Shown here one piece after another: positions 19,020-27,282 of a stretch of 64,000 nucleotides of DNA. Under the pieces are notes generated by a model. The model did not search any database and was not told the origin of the DNA. It worked only from the letters and a program-made list of their open reading frames with translations. This DNA is from Planctomycetota bacterium. Lineage in GTDB: Bacteria; Planctomycetota; PLA2. Each line of letters opens with the position of its first letter. Within the stretch, counting starts at the first letter, position 1. Both the position numbers and the translations under genes were made by a program. Location of the stretch: positions 93,046-157,045 of the forward strand of contig JAJFFH010000058.1 in assembly GCA_021776735.1 (NCBI GenBank). Direction: 5' to 3'.

Positions 19020-20648
19020 TTACTTTTGGAAGACGATATACGCCTCGACGCGGTGATCCGCCCATTTCTTGGTCGTGAATTCGTCCGGGGCGTACGAGAG
19101 TTGCAGAGTACCGCCCGGTTTGCCGAGGTCTGTCACGTCGATCGTCCACGGCTCGACGGCGCTGCCCGGGCACCATCCGGCGCGGTCGAACTTCCAGGTG
19201 CCGAACTGCGGGCGGTGCGGGTTCAGGTAGCAGTCGGTCTTCCAGAGCAGGTTGGGGAACGCCTTGCCGTTTGCGGTCAGCGTGCGGCTCAGCTCCGTGA
19301 ATTCCATCACGCCGTGACCCGTGACGGTGATGCGGACGAGCGCGCGTTTCGTGCCTTCCGGCACCTTGATCTCGCGCGGCGCGAAGAACTTCGCGACGTG
19401 GCCGGGCTGATTGAACTTCGCGCGGCCGTTCCAGAGCGGCACGATCCTCATCGTCTGTGGGCGGCGCTCGACATCGTCGGGGCGCCGGTAGTACGTCAAC
19501 GTCGCATCGACGAGAAACCCGCGGCCGACGTTGGTACCGACGTGCACGCCGAGCTTGCGCTTGCCGCGCAGCAGGGCGGCGAAGTCCGTGACGTCGATGT
19601 CGTAGCGGTAGTCGGTGTCAAACAGCATGAAGGGCGTGATGAGGCGCGCCAGTTCGTGTCGTGTCCCCTCGTCGTCCCACACGTACGCCGCCGCGCCGCG
19701 GTCCCAGTAGTCGCGCGCCATCGGGCCGCCGTACGTGACGGAAAGGATCACTCGTTCCATCGCCGCACCCTTGGGTAACAGCTCGACCTCGCGCGCGTGC
19801 GTCGCGGCGGCGCCGGGGCGGATCCACGCCTTGCGCAGCGCGGGCACGATGATCGGCGGCGGGGTCGGCGCAGCCTTCGGGCCGAAACCGACGCGGACAT
19901 CGTCGAGAAACATCTCGCCGGCGCCGTGCGCACCGAACGCCGCGCGGCACTCGTAGGGCAGCACATGCGGGATGAATCGTCGCTCAAGCACCGCGGTGTC
20001 GCCGACGTGGACCCCGACCTCCGCGCCGCCGGTGACGAACTCCACCGTCACGCGACACTTCTTCGGCTTGCCGTCGGCCAGCTCCGGCGTGCACGCCACG
20101 TTCGCGATCTCCCGGCCGTCCCAGTGCACGCTGACTTCCCGCTCGGGTCGCCCGTAGAAGTTTCCGTTTTCGTTGAACCAGTCCTCGTCCTTCGGATTGC
20201 GCACGTCAAACGCCACGGCCAGGGAGTCGCGCAGGTTCGGCTCGGCCCAGTCGGGAGTCGCCAGCTTGCCCGCCGGGGTCTTGCGCGTCGGCTGCGGATC
20301 CCAGGCGGCACCCTTGTCGTCAAACCGGCCGGTATGCAGCAGCAGGAAGCAAAAGCCCTCGTTCTGGCCGCTGAGAGTGACCGTGAACGACGCTTCGACG
20401 GTGCGCCGCGGCGACTCCGCGGTCCGCGCAAATCCCAGGGACGTCTTGTGCCAGGAGCGGCCGAAGAGCATCTGGGCCCGGCCATCCTTGAGCGGCTGCT
20501 TCTTTTCGACCTTGCCGCGACGCCGAAACACGGACGGTGATCCGGCATCGACCACCGCGAAGTCCTGAACGGTGTCCTCGCCGGCCATCGCGGCGGCGGC
20601 CAGAACGGACATGATCAGCAGGCTCGTAATCCTCGGGACATCGTGCAT
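19020..20648 (-). CDS. Secreted PNGase F-like protein with lectin-like N-terminal domain
   Basis: The 542-residue protein has a signal peptide (ITSLLIMSVLAAAAMAGED) and then a lectin/LamG-like beta-sandwich (about residues 30-250: FCFLLLHTGRFDD, VSVHWDGREIANV, GEMFLDDVRVGFG). The C-terminal half (about 280-540) resembles the two jelly-roll domains of peptide-N-glycosidase F, with the hallmark GTWKFDRAGWCPG and PWTIDVTDL. PNGase F removes N-linked glycans from glycoproteins, so this may be an exported deglycosidase or a glycan-binding relative. I could not confirm the catalytic acidic residues by eye. A strong terminator ends only 16 bases before the ATG, so its promoter must be very close; CATAGT nine bases upstream could be the -10. 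Confidence 0.65.
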   Translation of the reverse strand: MHDVPRITSLLIMSVLAAAAMAGEDTVQDFAVVDAGSPSVFRRRGKVEKKQPLKDGRAQMLFGRSWHKTSLGFARTAESPRRTVEASFTVTLSGQNEGFCFLLLHTGRFDDKGAAWDPQPTRKTPAGKLATPDWAEPNLRDSLAVAFDVRNPKDEDWFNENGNFYGRPEREVSVHWDGREIANVACTPELADGKPKKCRVTVEFVTGGAEVGVHVGDTAVLERRFIPHVLPYECRAAFGAHGAGEMFLDDVRVGFGPKAAPTPPPIIVPALRKAWIRPGAAATHAREVELLPKGAAMERVILSVTYGGPMARDYWDRGAAAYVWDDEGTRHELARLITPFMLFDTDYRYDIDVTDFAALLRGKRKLGVHVGTNVGRGFLVDATLTYYRRPDDVERRPQTMRIVPLWNGRAKFNQPGHVAKFFAPREIKVPEGTKRALVRITVTGHGVMEFTELSRTLTANGKAFPNLLWKTDCYLNPHRPQFGTWKFDRAGWCPGSAVEPWTIDVTDLGKPGGTLQLSYAPDEFTTKKWADHRVEAYIVFQK

Positions 20649-20663
20649 CCCGCCAGAACTATG

Positions 20664-20693
20664 AAAAAACCCGCCCTTGCGGGCGGGTTTTTT
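20664..20693. terminator. Strong Rho-independent terminator
   Basis: A perfect 13-bp stem (20664-20676 with 20681-20693) with a TTGC loop is flanked by A and T runs on both sides, so it works in both directions. It lies about 190 bases beyond the DUF481 gene and 16 bases before the ATG of the next minus-strand gene, insulating the two. Confidence 0.9.
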
Positions 20694-20879
20694 CGGGATT
20701 TTCAGAAACGGCCGCCGCCACCGATGGGACGGGCGCCCCGCAAAGGGCGCTTGCGTTTTCGGGATAGGGAAATGCGCTTGGTTCTCGGACGACGGCGGCC
20801 TGTGATCTATAGGAGTGCGACCGGAGGCCGATGGATACGTTCAAACGGCTTCCGGGTTACAAGAAACCCTGCCGGGCCT

Positions 20880-21689
20880 CTAGCCTTCTTCCTTCTTCGT
20901 AAAGTCGATGGTCAGCGCCAGCGTGACGATGATGTCGTTGTCCTCGACGCCCGCGGGCGCGTCGGAGTCGTAGCGGTCGATGATGCTGAACGCGAGGTTG
21001 ATGCGGTCGCTGACCGGAGTGGTGAACGTGTTGACCCACTCGGCGCGGAACTCGCCGCCCTCGCTCAGGTTGGGCCAAAACGTCAGGGTCGACTCGTACT
21101 TGAGCTGGTCGGTGATCTGCCAGGTCCAGCGCAGGCGCAGGATCAGCTCCCCCGCCGTGTCGTCGGTGTCCGGATTGCGAAACTCCTCGTAGAGGATGCC
21201 GGCGCCGACCTCGCCCCACAGCTCGAACGTCTTGGTCTTCTTGAGCTGGCGTGCGTAGCCGACGCTGAGCTGGAGCCGCACGCTCAGGCGTTCCCGCTCA
21301 TCGTGCTCGATGCGCAGCTCCTGGAAAATCGAGCTGATATCCGAGAGCTTCCTGTCGAGGCGTTCCGTGAAGATGTGCTCGTTGGCGCTTTCTACGTCCT
21401 GCGACTCCGAGTAGATGCTGCTCAGGCTCAGCATCAGCTTCCAGACGTCCCAGGCCGTCTGTGCGGTCACGCCCGCGGTCGCCGTGACGGTTTCGCTGTT
21501 GCCGTCGGTGACCGTGACGCCGAGGGTTCCGACGATCTTCCACGGACCGCCGGGCGCGCCTGCATCGGCCGCCTTGACCGGCAGCTTGCCGCCGACGTCC
21601 TTCAGATAGCCATCGACCTCATGGGCCAGTTCCCCGGCACGGGCGGCTACAACCGCCAGCGCGAGGACGAGTGTTGTGCGAATGAACAT
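20880..21689 (-). CDS. DUF481 (YdiY-like) outer-membrane protein
   Basis: The 269-residue protein starts with a signal peptide (MFIRTTLVLALAVVAARAGE). It continues as alternating amphipathic strands ending in an aromatic/hydrophobic strand (IIVTLALTIDFTKKEEG), typical of the DUF481 family of small outer-membrane beta-barrels. Internal strands such as LWGEVGAGILYEEFRN and LILRLRWTWQITDQLKYESTL fit. The family has no firm function; some members respond to osmotic stress. It lies 39 bases after the MscS gene and is probably co-transcribed with it, which supports an osmotic theme. Confidence 0.75.
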   Translation of the reverse strand: MFIRTTLVLALAVVAARAGELAHEVDGYLKDVGGKLPVKAADAGAPGGPWKIVGTLGVTVTDGNSETVTATAGVTAQTAWDVWKLMLSLSSIYSESQDVESANEHIFTERLDRKLSDISSIFQELRIEHDERERLSVRLQLSVGYARQLKKTKTFELWGEVGAGILYEEFRNPDTDDTAGELILRLRWTWQITDQLKYESTLTFWPNLSEGGEFRAEWVNTFTTPVSDRINLAFSIIDRYDSDAPAGVEDNDIIVTLALTIDFTKKEEG

Positions 21690-21728
21690 ATCGTGATTCC
21701 TTTTTCTCGTGCCTACGAGACCTAGGGC

Positions 21729-22556
21729 CTACGAGACTTGGTGCATGTGAACGTCTTGCTGCGGGTACGGGATGTTGAGACCCGCCTCGTCGAACTTGAT
21801 CTTGACCTGCTCGTGGACGTCGGAGTACACGCCCCAGTAGTCCGCGCCTTTCACCCAGGGGCGAACGTTGAAGTTGACGCTGGAGTCGGCCAATGCGGCC
21901 ATCGCCACAACGGGTACGGGCTCGTCCAAAACCTTCGGGTGGTCCTTCAGGATCTGCATCAGGAGATCCTTGGCCTTGAGGATGTCGTCGTCATAGCCAC
22001 AGCCCATGACCATGTCCACGCGGCGCGTGGCGTTGGCGGAGTAGTTGACGATGTTGCCGCCGGTCATGTTCGAGTTCGGCACGATGATGCGCTTGTTGTC
22101 GCCCGTCTTCATGATGGTCGAAAAGATCAGAATCTGCTCGACCACGCCGGTCGCGCCGCCGGCCTCGACAAAGTCGCCGAGCTTGAACGGCTTGAACAAA
22201 ATGATCATCACGCCGGCCGCGAAGTTGGACAGTGTGCCCTGAAGCGCGAAGCCCACCGCGAGGCCACCGGCGGCGACCATGGCGGCAAACGAGTTCGTGT
22301 TGACACCGAGCTTGCCGAGTGCCGCAATCATCACGAACAGCATGATGATGGCGTACACGATGCTCGACGCGAACCCGATGAGTGCCGCATCGACCTTCGC
22401 GCGGCCCATCAGCTTGCGCACGATGCTGCGGATGATCTTCGCCACCCACTTGCCGATGACATAGATGATGACCGCACCGAGGAGCTTGGGCCCGAACTCG
22501 GTGAGAGCGAACATGCCAAATTCCTTGGCCTTGTCGAGAATGTGTTCCCAGTCCAT
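21729..22556 (-). CDS. MscS-family mechanosensitive channel
   Basis: The 275-residue protein has three hydrophobic segments in its first 130 residues. The pore-lining TM3 shows the glycine/alanine pattern of MscS (AAGGLAVGFALQGTLSNFAAGVMI). The cytoplasmic beta domain follows (FKLGDFVEAGGATGVVEQILIFSTIMKTGDNKRIIVPN), then the vestibule. Length and order match E. coli MscS. It should open under membrane tension and release solutes during hypo-osmotic shock. GGAGGG lies eleven bases before the ATG at 22556. Confidence 0.92.
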   Translation of the reverse strand: MDWEHILDKAKEFGMFALTEFGPKLLGAVIIYVIGKWVAKIIRSIVRKLMGRAKVDAALIGFASSIVYAIIMLFVMIAALGKLGVNTNSFAAMVAAGGLAVGFALQGTLSNFAAGVMIILFKPFKLGDFVEAGGATGVVEQILIFSTIMKTGDNKRIIVPNSNMTGGNIVNYSANATRRVDMVMGCGYDDDILKAKDLLMQILKDHPKVLDEPVPVVAMAALADSSVNFNVRPWVKGADYWGVYSDVHEQVKIKFDEAGLNIPYPQQDVHMHQVS

Positions 22557-22918
22557 GAGTCCTATCCCTCCCTGTGGAAGACGGTCGGATGACAAAAAAA
22601 GGGCCGCCGCCGATCAGGAGCGGATCGCAGGTTTAGCAACGACGGCGGCCAAAAACTCGAAGTGTCCGGCCAACAGAACAGGACACTCATGGTTCGTTTC
22701 GAACCGCGGAGGTGCCCCGTTCAGGCCGGCCAGGCCAGCATGTTCGTCCACGTCATCCGGTGCGAAGACGTTGGTGGGCGAGAACTCGCGCCGCAAGGGC
22801 ACGAAACACCGCGGTGGGCGTCGCCGAAGAAGCGGAACACGCAAACAGCTAGAGGTGGAAGATCGAGGGTGATGGCAGCGACGCCAGCTCAAAACGATAT
22901 CAACGCCGGCCATGATCG
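22557..22918. other. Intergenic region with one terminator, no clear gene
   Basis: Apart from the hairpin at 22602-22650 I see no supported element. A 99-codon minus-strand frame (22614-22913) begins six bases after the upstream stop, but it is rich in Arg, Cys and Pro and overlaps the terminator. Confidence 0.5.
22602..22650 (-). terminator. Terminator for the GTPase operon
   Basis: GGCCGCCG-type arms at 22602-22610 and 22642-22650 enclose a 31-nt loop. On the minus strand the second arm is followed by seven T residues, so termination is toward lower coordinates, after the operon ending at 22919. Confidence 0.55.
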
Positions 22919-23650
22919 TCAAGCGCCGGCCGCGGCGGGACCGAGCACGACCCAAAACTCCGACGCGCCGATCGGCGACGCCCATCCGACGCGACCGTCG
23001 GGCAGTTGGAAGCTTCCAGCCTTGCCCGCAGCAAGCGCCCGACCGCCCGCGTCGAGCAACACCTCCGCCAACTCGGCAGGCAGCGCATCGCGCACATGCG
23101 GCGGCGCGTCCGAGGGAGCACCGGGCTTGACGCCCTCGAGAATCGCACCGTCGGCCCGGATGCGATAGGCCGCGCCGGGAATCGCGGCGAGGAGCGCGGC
23201 GCGCCGCAGGCGCTCGACGCCGACCGTTTGCTCCATCTGTTCAGCCGTGTCCGACTCGAGCTTGCGTTCGCGCGCCTTCTGCAAGACCCCCTTGATGCGT
23301 TCGTAGTCGCTGCGCACATGCTCGATCAAGAGCAGGGGCGCCCCGTCGAGCACCACCGCGGAAGCCTGCAGCGGGACCTCCTTGCCGGCGAGTTCTTCGG
23401 TCCACTCGCCGGAACGGATCCGACCGTGCGCACTGGACGCCCAGAAGTTTTCCGCCGTCGGAAGAAAACTCTCCAGAAACGGAAACCGCTCATTGGCATC
23501 GACGACTCGCGACTGCGCGCCCTCGGGAAACAAGCGGACAAACCACAGCGGCGGCGTGCCTTCCATCCGAAAGCCACACACGGCATCTGTACGACTCAAG
23601 ACGAGGATGCCCAGGGTTGCGACAAGATCGGCCAGATTGGATTCGTTCAC
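22919..23650 (-). CDS. Sensor-like partner of a Rab-like GTPase
   Basis: This 243-residue cytosolic protein has a PAS- or roadblock-like N-terminal part (LVATLGILVLSRTDAVCGFRMEGTPPLWFVRLFP), a central coiled coil (YERIKGVLQKARERKLESDTAEQMEQ) and a second small alpha/beta domain at the C-terminus. It is paralogous to the product of 27283-28011. In both cases the gene follows a small-GTPase gene with overlapping start and stop (GTGA here), which strongly suggests a GTPase effector, regulator or signal-receiving partner. No family is named with confidence. Confidence 0.6.
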   Translation of the reverse strand: MNESNLADLVATLGILVLSRTDAVCGFRMEGTPPLWFVRLFPEGAQSRVVDANERFPFLESFLPTAENFWASSAHGRIRSGEWTEELAGKEVPLQASAVVLDGAPLLLIEHVRSDYERIKGVLQKARERKLESDTAEQMEQTVGVERLRRAALLAAIPGAAYRIRADGAILEGVKPGAPSDAPPHVRDALPAELAEVLLDAGGRALAAGKAGSFQLPDGRVGWASPIGASEFWVVLGPAAAGA

Positions 23651-24150
23651 GGCGCAACCTCCAGCATGGCGCGCGTCAGTTCGACAAATGCCTCTTCGAC
23701 ACCCTCACCCGTCTTCGCACTCGTGCGCAGGATCTTCCACTTACGCCGCCGCGCTTCCTCGAGATCGTCGGCCTCGATCGCCCACGAGTCGGCGAGGTCC
23801 GCCTTGTTCAAGAGGAACACGAACGGCCGCCCACCCGCGTTGCGTTCAATGATCGACTGAAGCGAATAGGCGCGATCGATCGACTCGCGCCGCGTCCCGT
23901 CCGCGACGAGCAGGTAGCCGCTCATGCCGCGCAGGTACGAAAGGCGCACGTTCTGAAACGCGTCCTCACCGTGAATGTCCCACAGCATGAGACGCACGTC
24001 ACAACCGTCGATCGCGACGTCCTTGCGGTCGATCTTGACGCCGACCGTCGTGTGATACCGCTCGTCGAACATCGAGTGAACATACCGGCGCACGAGGCTG
24101 GTCTTGCCAACCGCGAACGCCCCGAGCATGCAGATCTTTCTTTGGTTCAT
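23647..24150 (-). CDS. Rab/Ras-like small GTPase
   Basis: The 167-residue protein shows all nucleotide-binding motifs of the Ras superfamily: P-loop GAFAVGKTSLV, switch I TTVGVKI, G3 WDIHGED, G4 NKAD and G5 TSAK. It lacks a C-terminal prenylation motif. Such prokaryotic Rab-like GTPases act as cytosolic switches, often with membrane-bound OmpA-like partners; that context is present here. The ATG overlaps the preceding stop (ATGA) and the stop overlaps the next start (GTGA), so translation is coupled. The G3 motif has His where Ras has Ala before Gly, a variation also present (Tyr) in the second copy. Confidence 0.88.
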   Translation of the reverse strand: MNQRKICMLGAFAVGKTSLVRRYVHSMFDERYHTTVGVKIDRKDVAIDGCDVRLMLWDIHGEDAFQNVRLSYLRGMSGYLLVADGTRRESIDRAYSLQSIIERNAGGRPFVFLLNKADLADSWAIEADDLEEARRRKWKILRTSAKTGEGVEEAFVELTRAMLEVAP

Positions 24151-25886
24151 TCGACGACGAGACGGCAGGATAGCCTCTCGACCTCCCCGGTGGCCACCGA
24201 GATCGGAATGTCGAAGCCTTTCATCTTGTCCATGAGCGACGCGGCCCCCGGTCCGCTGAACTCGACGCGCACCGAAAGCTCCAACTCCAAGGCAAGTTCT
24301 TGCGCCCGTCGAAGATCGCGTTCCAGCGTGGCGATCACCATTCCACCGCTCTCGAAGCGCTCGCGAAGCGCGGAGAACTCCCGGGTCTCCAGATCAACAA
24401 GCGCCGAGTCGTCGTAGGAAGCGACGCCGGGCAAGAAAGGTGCGCGTTGCCGAGCAGCCGACACCCATGCATGAGGCGCCTGGCCCCGGACACGGAGCAC
24501 GCCCTCCTGCAGGGTAAAGCGTACGGACGGCGATGTTCCCAGCCGGCGACGGACGCGGCGCAGTACGATCACTCGTTCGACCGAGTGGTACGCGCGCCAT
24601 TCGGCGACGAACTCGTCCTCGTCCAGGTCATCGAGAAACTTCCGCGGGTCGTCGGCCAGCGGATCGCGAAGCCCTGTGACGAAAAAACGTCCGTCGCGCT
24701 CGCCAACACGCGTCACGACAATGCCGGGCTGCTCGCCCAGTGTTTCAACATAGCGACGCCAGCGCCCCCGCTCGGCAAGCGACTCCAGGTACAGAAAACC
24801 GAGATACAGCGTCCCGGCCAGCAAGGCCAAAAACGCCAACGTGGGGATCACGGAGTGACGGCGCGCGTGCCGTTCGTGGCGCTCCTGTTGCAGGCACGTC
24901 TCCAGCGCGGGCTTGCACGTCTCGAACGGCGCCGCATCGCCGTCGTACGCTTCCAGATCCTCTTGCCGGGAGCGCTCGATTCCGGCGAGCGCGTCCTGCA
25001 TCGTCTCGCGCAACGCCTGCGGCGCCTCGCCACGGATCACCGCGGCCAGCACCGCGTGCTGTCCCTGTTCGATCCAGACGGAGAAGTCGCCGACACGCAT
25101 TTCCTGAACGGAATCGCCCTCGCCGGCCTGAAACGAATCGCGCACGAAGTCCTGGATCGCGGTCAGCATCGCCGAGACCAGATCGGCGTCGCGCGCCACC
25201 ACATCGTCCGCGGTGATGTGCGCAAGCAACAGGCCATTGTCACGATGGATCAGGAACACCTGCTCGACCTTGTAGCGCAGGGTCTTGAGCATCACGACTT
25301 CGGCAAACAAACGGCCGGTGCGCCGCGCCTCGAGGCGCCAAAGCAGTGCCCGCGGCGAGAGGCTGTGCTCTAGCGCCTGGTTGAACTGCTGCACCAGGGC
25401 GCGCAGTGCCTGCGCGATCGACTTGCGGATCGCGGGCCCGATAATGGGCGAGATCGCATCGACAACCGGCTGTGGATCCCTCTTGACGGCGGTTTCCAGC
25501 GCGCTCGCCACGGGCTTTTCGAGCGCCCGTCCAAGCGCGTCGTCCCGCTCGGCTCGCAGTACAACCGCCTCGGGAAGAACATCGCTGACATCACGCGCCC
25601 GTTGTCGCCGACTCGCAATCCGCGCCTCGACCCGCTCGATCCGCGCGCGCTCACCGCCTCCGGCATCCAGCAGCCGCCGAAGTTCATCCAGATCCGCCCC
25701 GTCCGTCCTCGCGCCGGAAGGCGCGTCAGCGGACCCCGACCCCGACCCCGACCCCGAACCCGAACCCGAACCCGAACCCGAACCCGAACCCGAACCGGAC
25801 CCCGAACCCGACGCAGCCCCCTCGGTCCCCCCAAACGAACCGCCGGACTTCTCGTCCGGCTCCGCATCATCGCGGCGCGGCGTCAA
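24147..25886 (-). CDS. Membrane protein with GS-linker and OmpA-like C-terminal region
   Basis: The 579-residue protein starts with a disordered region containing about 14 Gly-Ser units. It continues with a long soluble helical domain (about 75-320) and one membrane segment (IPTLAFLALLAGTLYLGFLYLESL, about residue 350). A C-terminal region follows (GRFFVTGLRDPLADDP, VRFTLQEGVLRVRGQAPHAWV) of the kind found before OmpA-like peptidoglycan-binding domains. The start is TTG at 25886, overlapping the preceding stop as TTGA, and the stop overlaps the GTPase start. This membrane protein is probably the anchor of the GTPase system. A copy of the dispersed motif (24524-24534) is read in frame as SPSVR. 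Confidence 0.68.
   Translation of the reverse strand: MTPRRDDAEPDEKSGGSFGGTEGAASGSGSGSGSGSGSGSGSGSGSGSGSGSADAPSGARTDGADLDELRRLLDAGGGERARIERVEARIASRRQRARDVSDVLPEAVVLRAERDDALGRALEKPVASALETAVKRDPQPVVDAISPIIGPAIRKSIAQALRALVQQFNQALEHSLSPRALLWRLEARRTGRLFAEVVMLKTLRYKVEQVFLIHRDNGLLLAHITADDVVARDADLVSAMLTAIQDFVRDSFQAGEGDSVQEMRVGDFSVWIEQGQHAVLAAVIRGEAPQALRETMQDALAGIERSRQEDLEAYDGDAAPFETCKPALETCLQQERHERHARRHSVIPTLAFLALLAGTLYLGFLYLESLAERGRWRRYVETLGEQPGIVVTRVGERDGRFFVTGLRDPLADDPRKFLDDLDEDEFVAEWRAYHSVERVIVLRRVRRRLGTSPSVRFTLQEGVLRVRGQAPHAWVSAARQRAPFLPGVASYDDSALVDLETREFSALRERFESGGMVIATLERDLRRAQELALELELSVRVEFSGPGAASLMDKMKGFDIPISVATGEVERLSCRLVVE
25732..25812 (-). repeat. Hexanucleotide tandem repeat encoding Gly-Ser
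   Basis: A degenerate tandem array of CCCGAA/CCCGAC units encodes a Gly-Ser linker near the N-terminus of the membrane protein. Since the unit is six bases, copy-number change alters linker length without breaking the frame. Confidence 0.9.
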
Positions 25887-26398
25887 CGCTTTTTCTTTCC
25901 GTCGTCCGCCAACTCGCCCGCGAGCCCCCGGAAGAGATTCGCCAGCGCCGCCCGATCCGTCTTCTCGTGTCTCAACTCGGCCACGGCACGGTCGAGTGCT
26001 GCGGTCGCCTCGCTGTGATTCGCGCGCATTTCTTCGCCGAGGGCCTTGCCCTGCGCGTGCAGCTCCTCTTGTAGCGTCCGTTCCGCGTCCGAAAGCTGCT
26101 CCCCGATCTTCGCCACGTTGTCCTTCAGCGAACCCGCGAGCTTGTCGACCGAGGCGCCCCGTTCCTTGTGCTCCTTGTCGATACGCTCACCGAGCCGTTG
26201 GACCTCGGCCTTCAAGTCTGCCTGCATGGCCTCCAGCGCCTTTCGCAACCGCTTCTCAACGCCCGCCAACTCGGCGTCATGCCGCTGGACCTGGGCACCG
26301 AACAGGAGGTCGCGGATCTTTTCGAGATTGGAAGCACCGGAAAGGATCTCGGGCGGGAGCGCATCTCCCGCCGGGGTCTTCTTGTCGTTCTTCGCCAT
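25883..26398 (-). CDS. Coiled-coil protein of the GTPase operon
   Basis: The 171-residue product is charged and heptad-rich from about residue 30 to 160 (KRLRKALEAMQADLKAEVQRLGERIDKEHKERG). It resembles the OmpA-associated coiled-coil proteins found beside prokaryotic Rab-like GTPases. It has no signal peptide and should be cytosolic, probably oligomeric. It is the first gene of a four-gene run on the minus strand in which each start overlaps the previous stop by four bases. Confidence 0.65.
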   Translation of the reverse strand: MAKNDKKTPAGDALPPEILSGASNLEKIRDLLFGAQVQRHDAELAGVEKRLRKALEAMQADLKAEVQRLGERIDKEHKERGASVDKLAGSLKDNVAKIGEQLSDAERTLQEELHAQGKALGEEMRANHSEATAALDRAVAELRHEKTDRAALANLFRGLAGELADDGKKKR

Positions 26399-26536
26399 CC
26401 CCCCAAGTGTGCCAGACAGGGCGACTAACACGCCACCCCGACTCTGACCCGCAAGGACCCAAAATCCGCTCCGAGATCGCCGTATCGCTGATTTCGGATC
26501 CGTGTTTGCAACGGTGATGGGCTCAGGAGGTGCCCG

Positions 26537-27256
26537 ATGAGACTCGCCACCCTCTTCGTTCTTGCTGCTGCCGCCCTTGCCGGGCCGCCGCCGATGGTCG
26601 TCGCCGAGACCACCGCGCAGATCAAGCGGAACCTCAAACGCGGGGACTTTGTCGCCGTCCGCGCGGCCTACGGGCGAGCATTCAACATCCGCGAACGCTA
26701 CGACGATCGACGCTTGGCGCCCGTGATCCGCGCCATCGGCGGCGGGGTCCGTCACAAGGACCCGGCCATCGCCCTGTTGTCGGTCGAAGCCTTGGAACGC
26801 ATGCGCGCCGACGATTCAACGCGCTACTTCCTGCACCTGCTGAAAGTGGCGAAAACGCTGAAAGAGGACCAGCGACCCCTCCATCTGGCAGCAATCCGCG
26901 CGGCGGGCGTCATCCACGGTCCCCGTTCGGGACCGCACCTGTCGCGTCTGTTGCACCACGAGGACCGGCAGGTCGCCGTGGCAGCCGCGAATGCGCTGTC
27001 GGGCTACCGGCTGATCGATGCCAAGCTGAAGCGGGCGTTGGTGCGCCGGCTGGCGCTCGACCTGTCTCGGCTCGAAAAGCGCAAGCCACGCGCGACCCTG
27101 GACAGGGAGCGCGTCGCCGCCGTCACGAGCACGCTCGTCGCGACTCTGGTGAAGTTGACCGGAGACGAAACCATCGCTACGTCGGCCGATGTCCGCATCT
27201 GGATCCGCAAGGAGAAGGAGAAAATCGCCGCGCAGAATTCCGCGTTTTCGCGCTGA
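26537..27256 (+). CDS. Secreted small HEAT-repeat protein
   Basis: A signal peptide (MRLATLFVLAAAALAGPP) precedes helical HEAT-type repeats across 239 residues (DPAIALLSVEALERMRA, RQVAVAAANALSGYRL). AGGAGG seven bases before the ATG is one of the best ribosome binding sites in the window. The role is unknown, presumably protein binding outside the cytoplasm. It lies on the opposite strand between the two GTPase modules. Confidence 0.7.
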   Translation: MRLATLFVLAAAALAGPPPMVVAETTAQIKRNLKRGDFVAVRAAYGRAFNIRERYDDRRLAPVIRAIGGGVRHKDPAIALLSVEALERMRADDSTRYFLHLLKVAKTLKEDQRPLHLAAIRAAGVIHGPRSGPHLSRLLHHEDRQVAVAAANALSGYRLIDAKLKRALVRRLALDLSRLEKRKPRATLDRERVAAVTSTLVATLVKLTGDETIATSADVRIWIRKEKEKIAAQNSAFSR

Positions 27257-27282
27257 CCGACCTGCCGGGCTCGGCGCCGCCG

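Noticed and set aside
20531..20541. Another dispersed-motif copy (CGGACGGTGAT)
   Set aside because: It has a mismatch in the core and lacks the AGCRWA flank, so it is probably chance within the coding sequence.
22614..22913. A 99-codon frame starting six bases after the GTPase-partner gene
   Set aside because: Its composition (many Arg, Cys, Pro) is not protein-like and its end overlaps a terminator hairpin.
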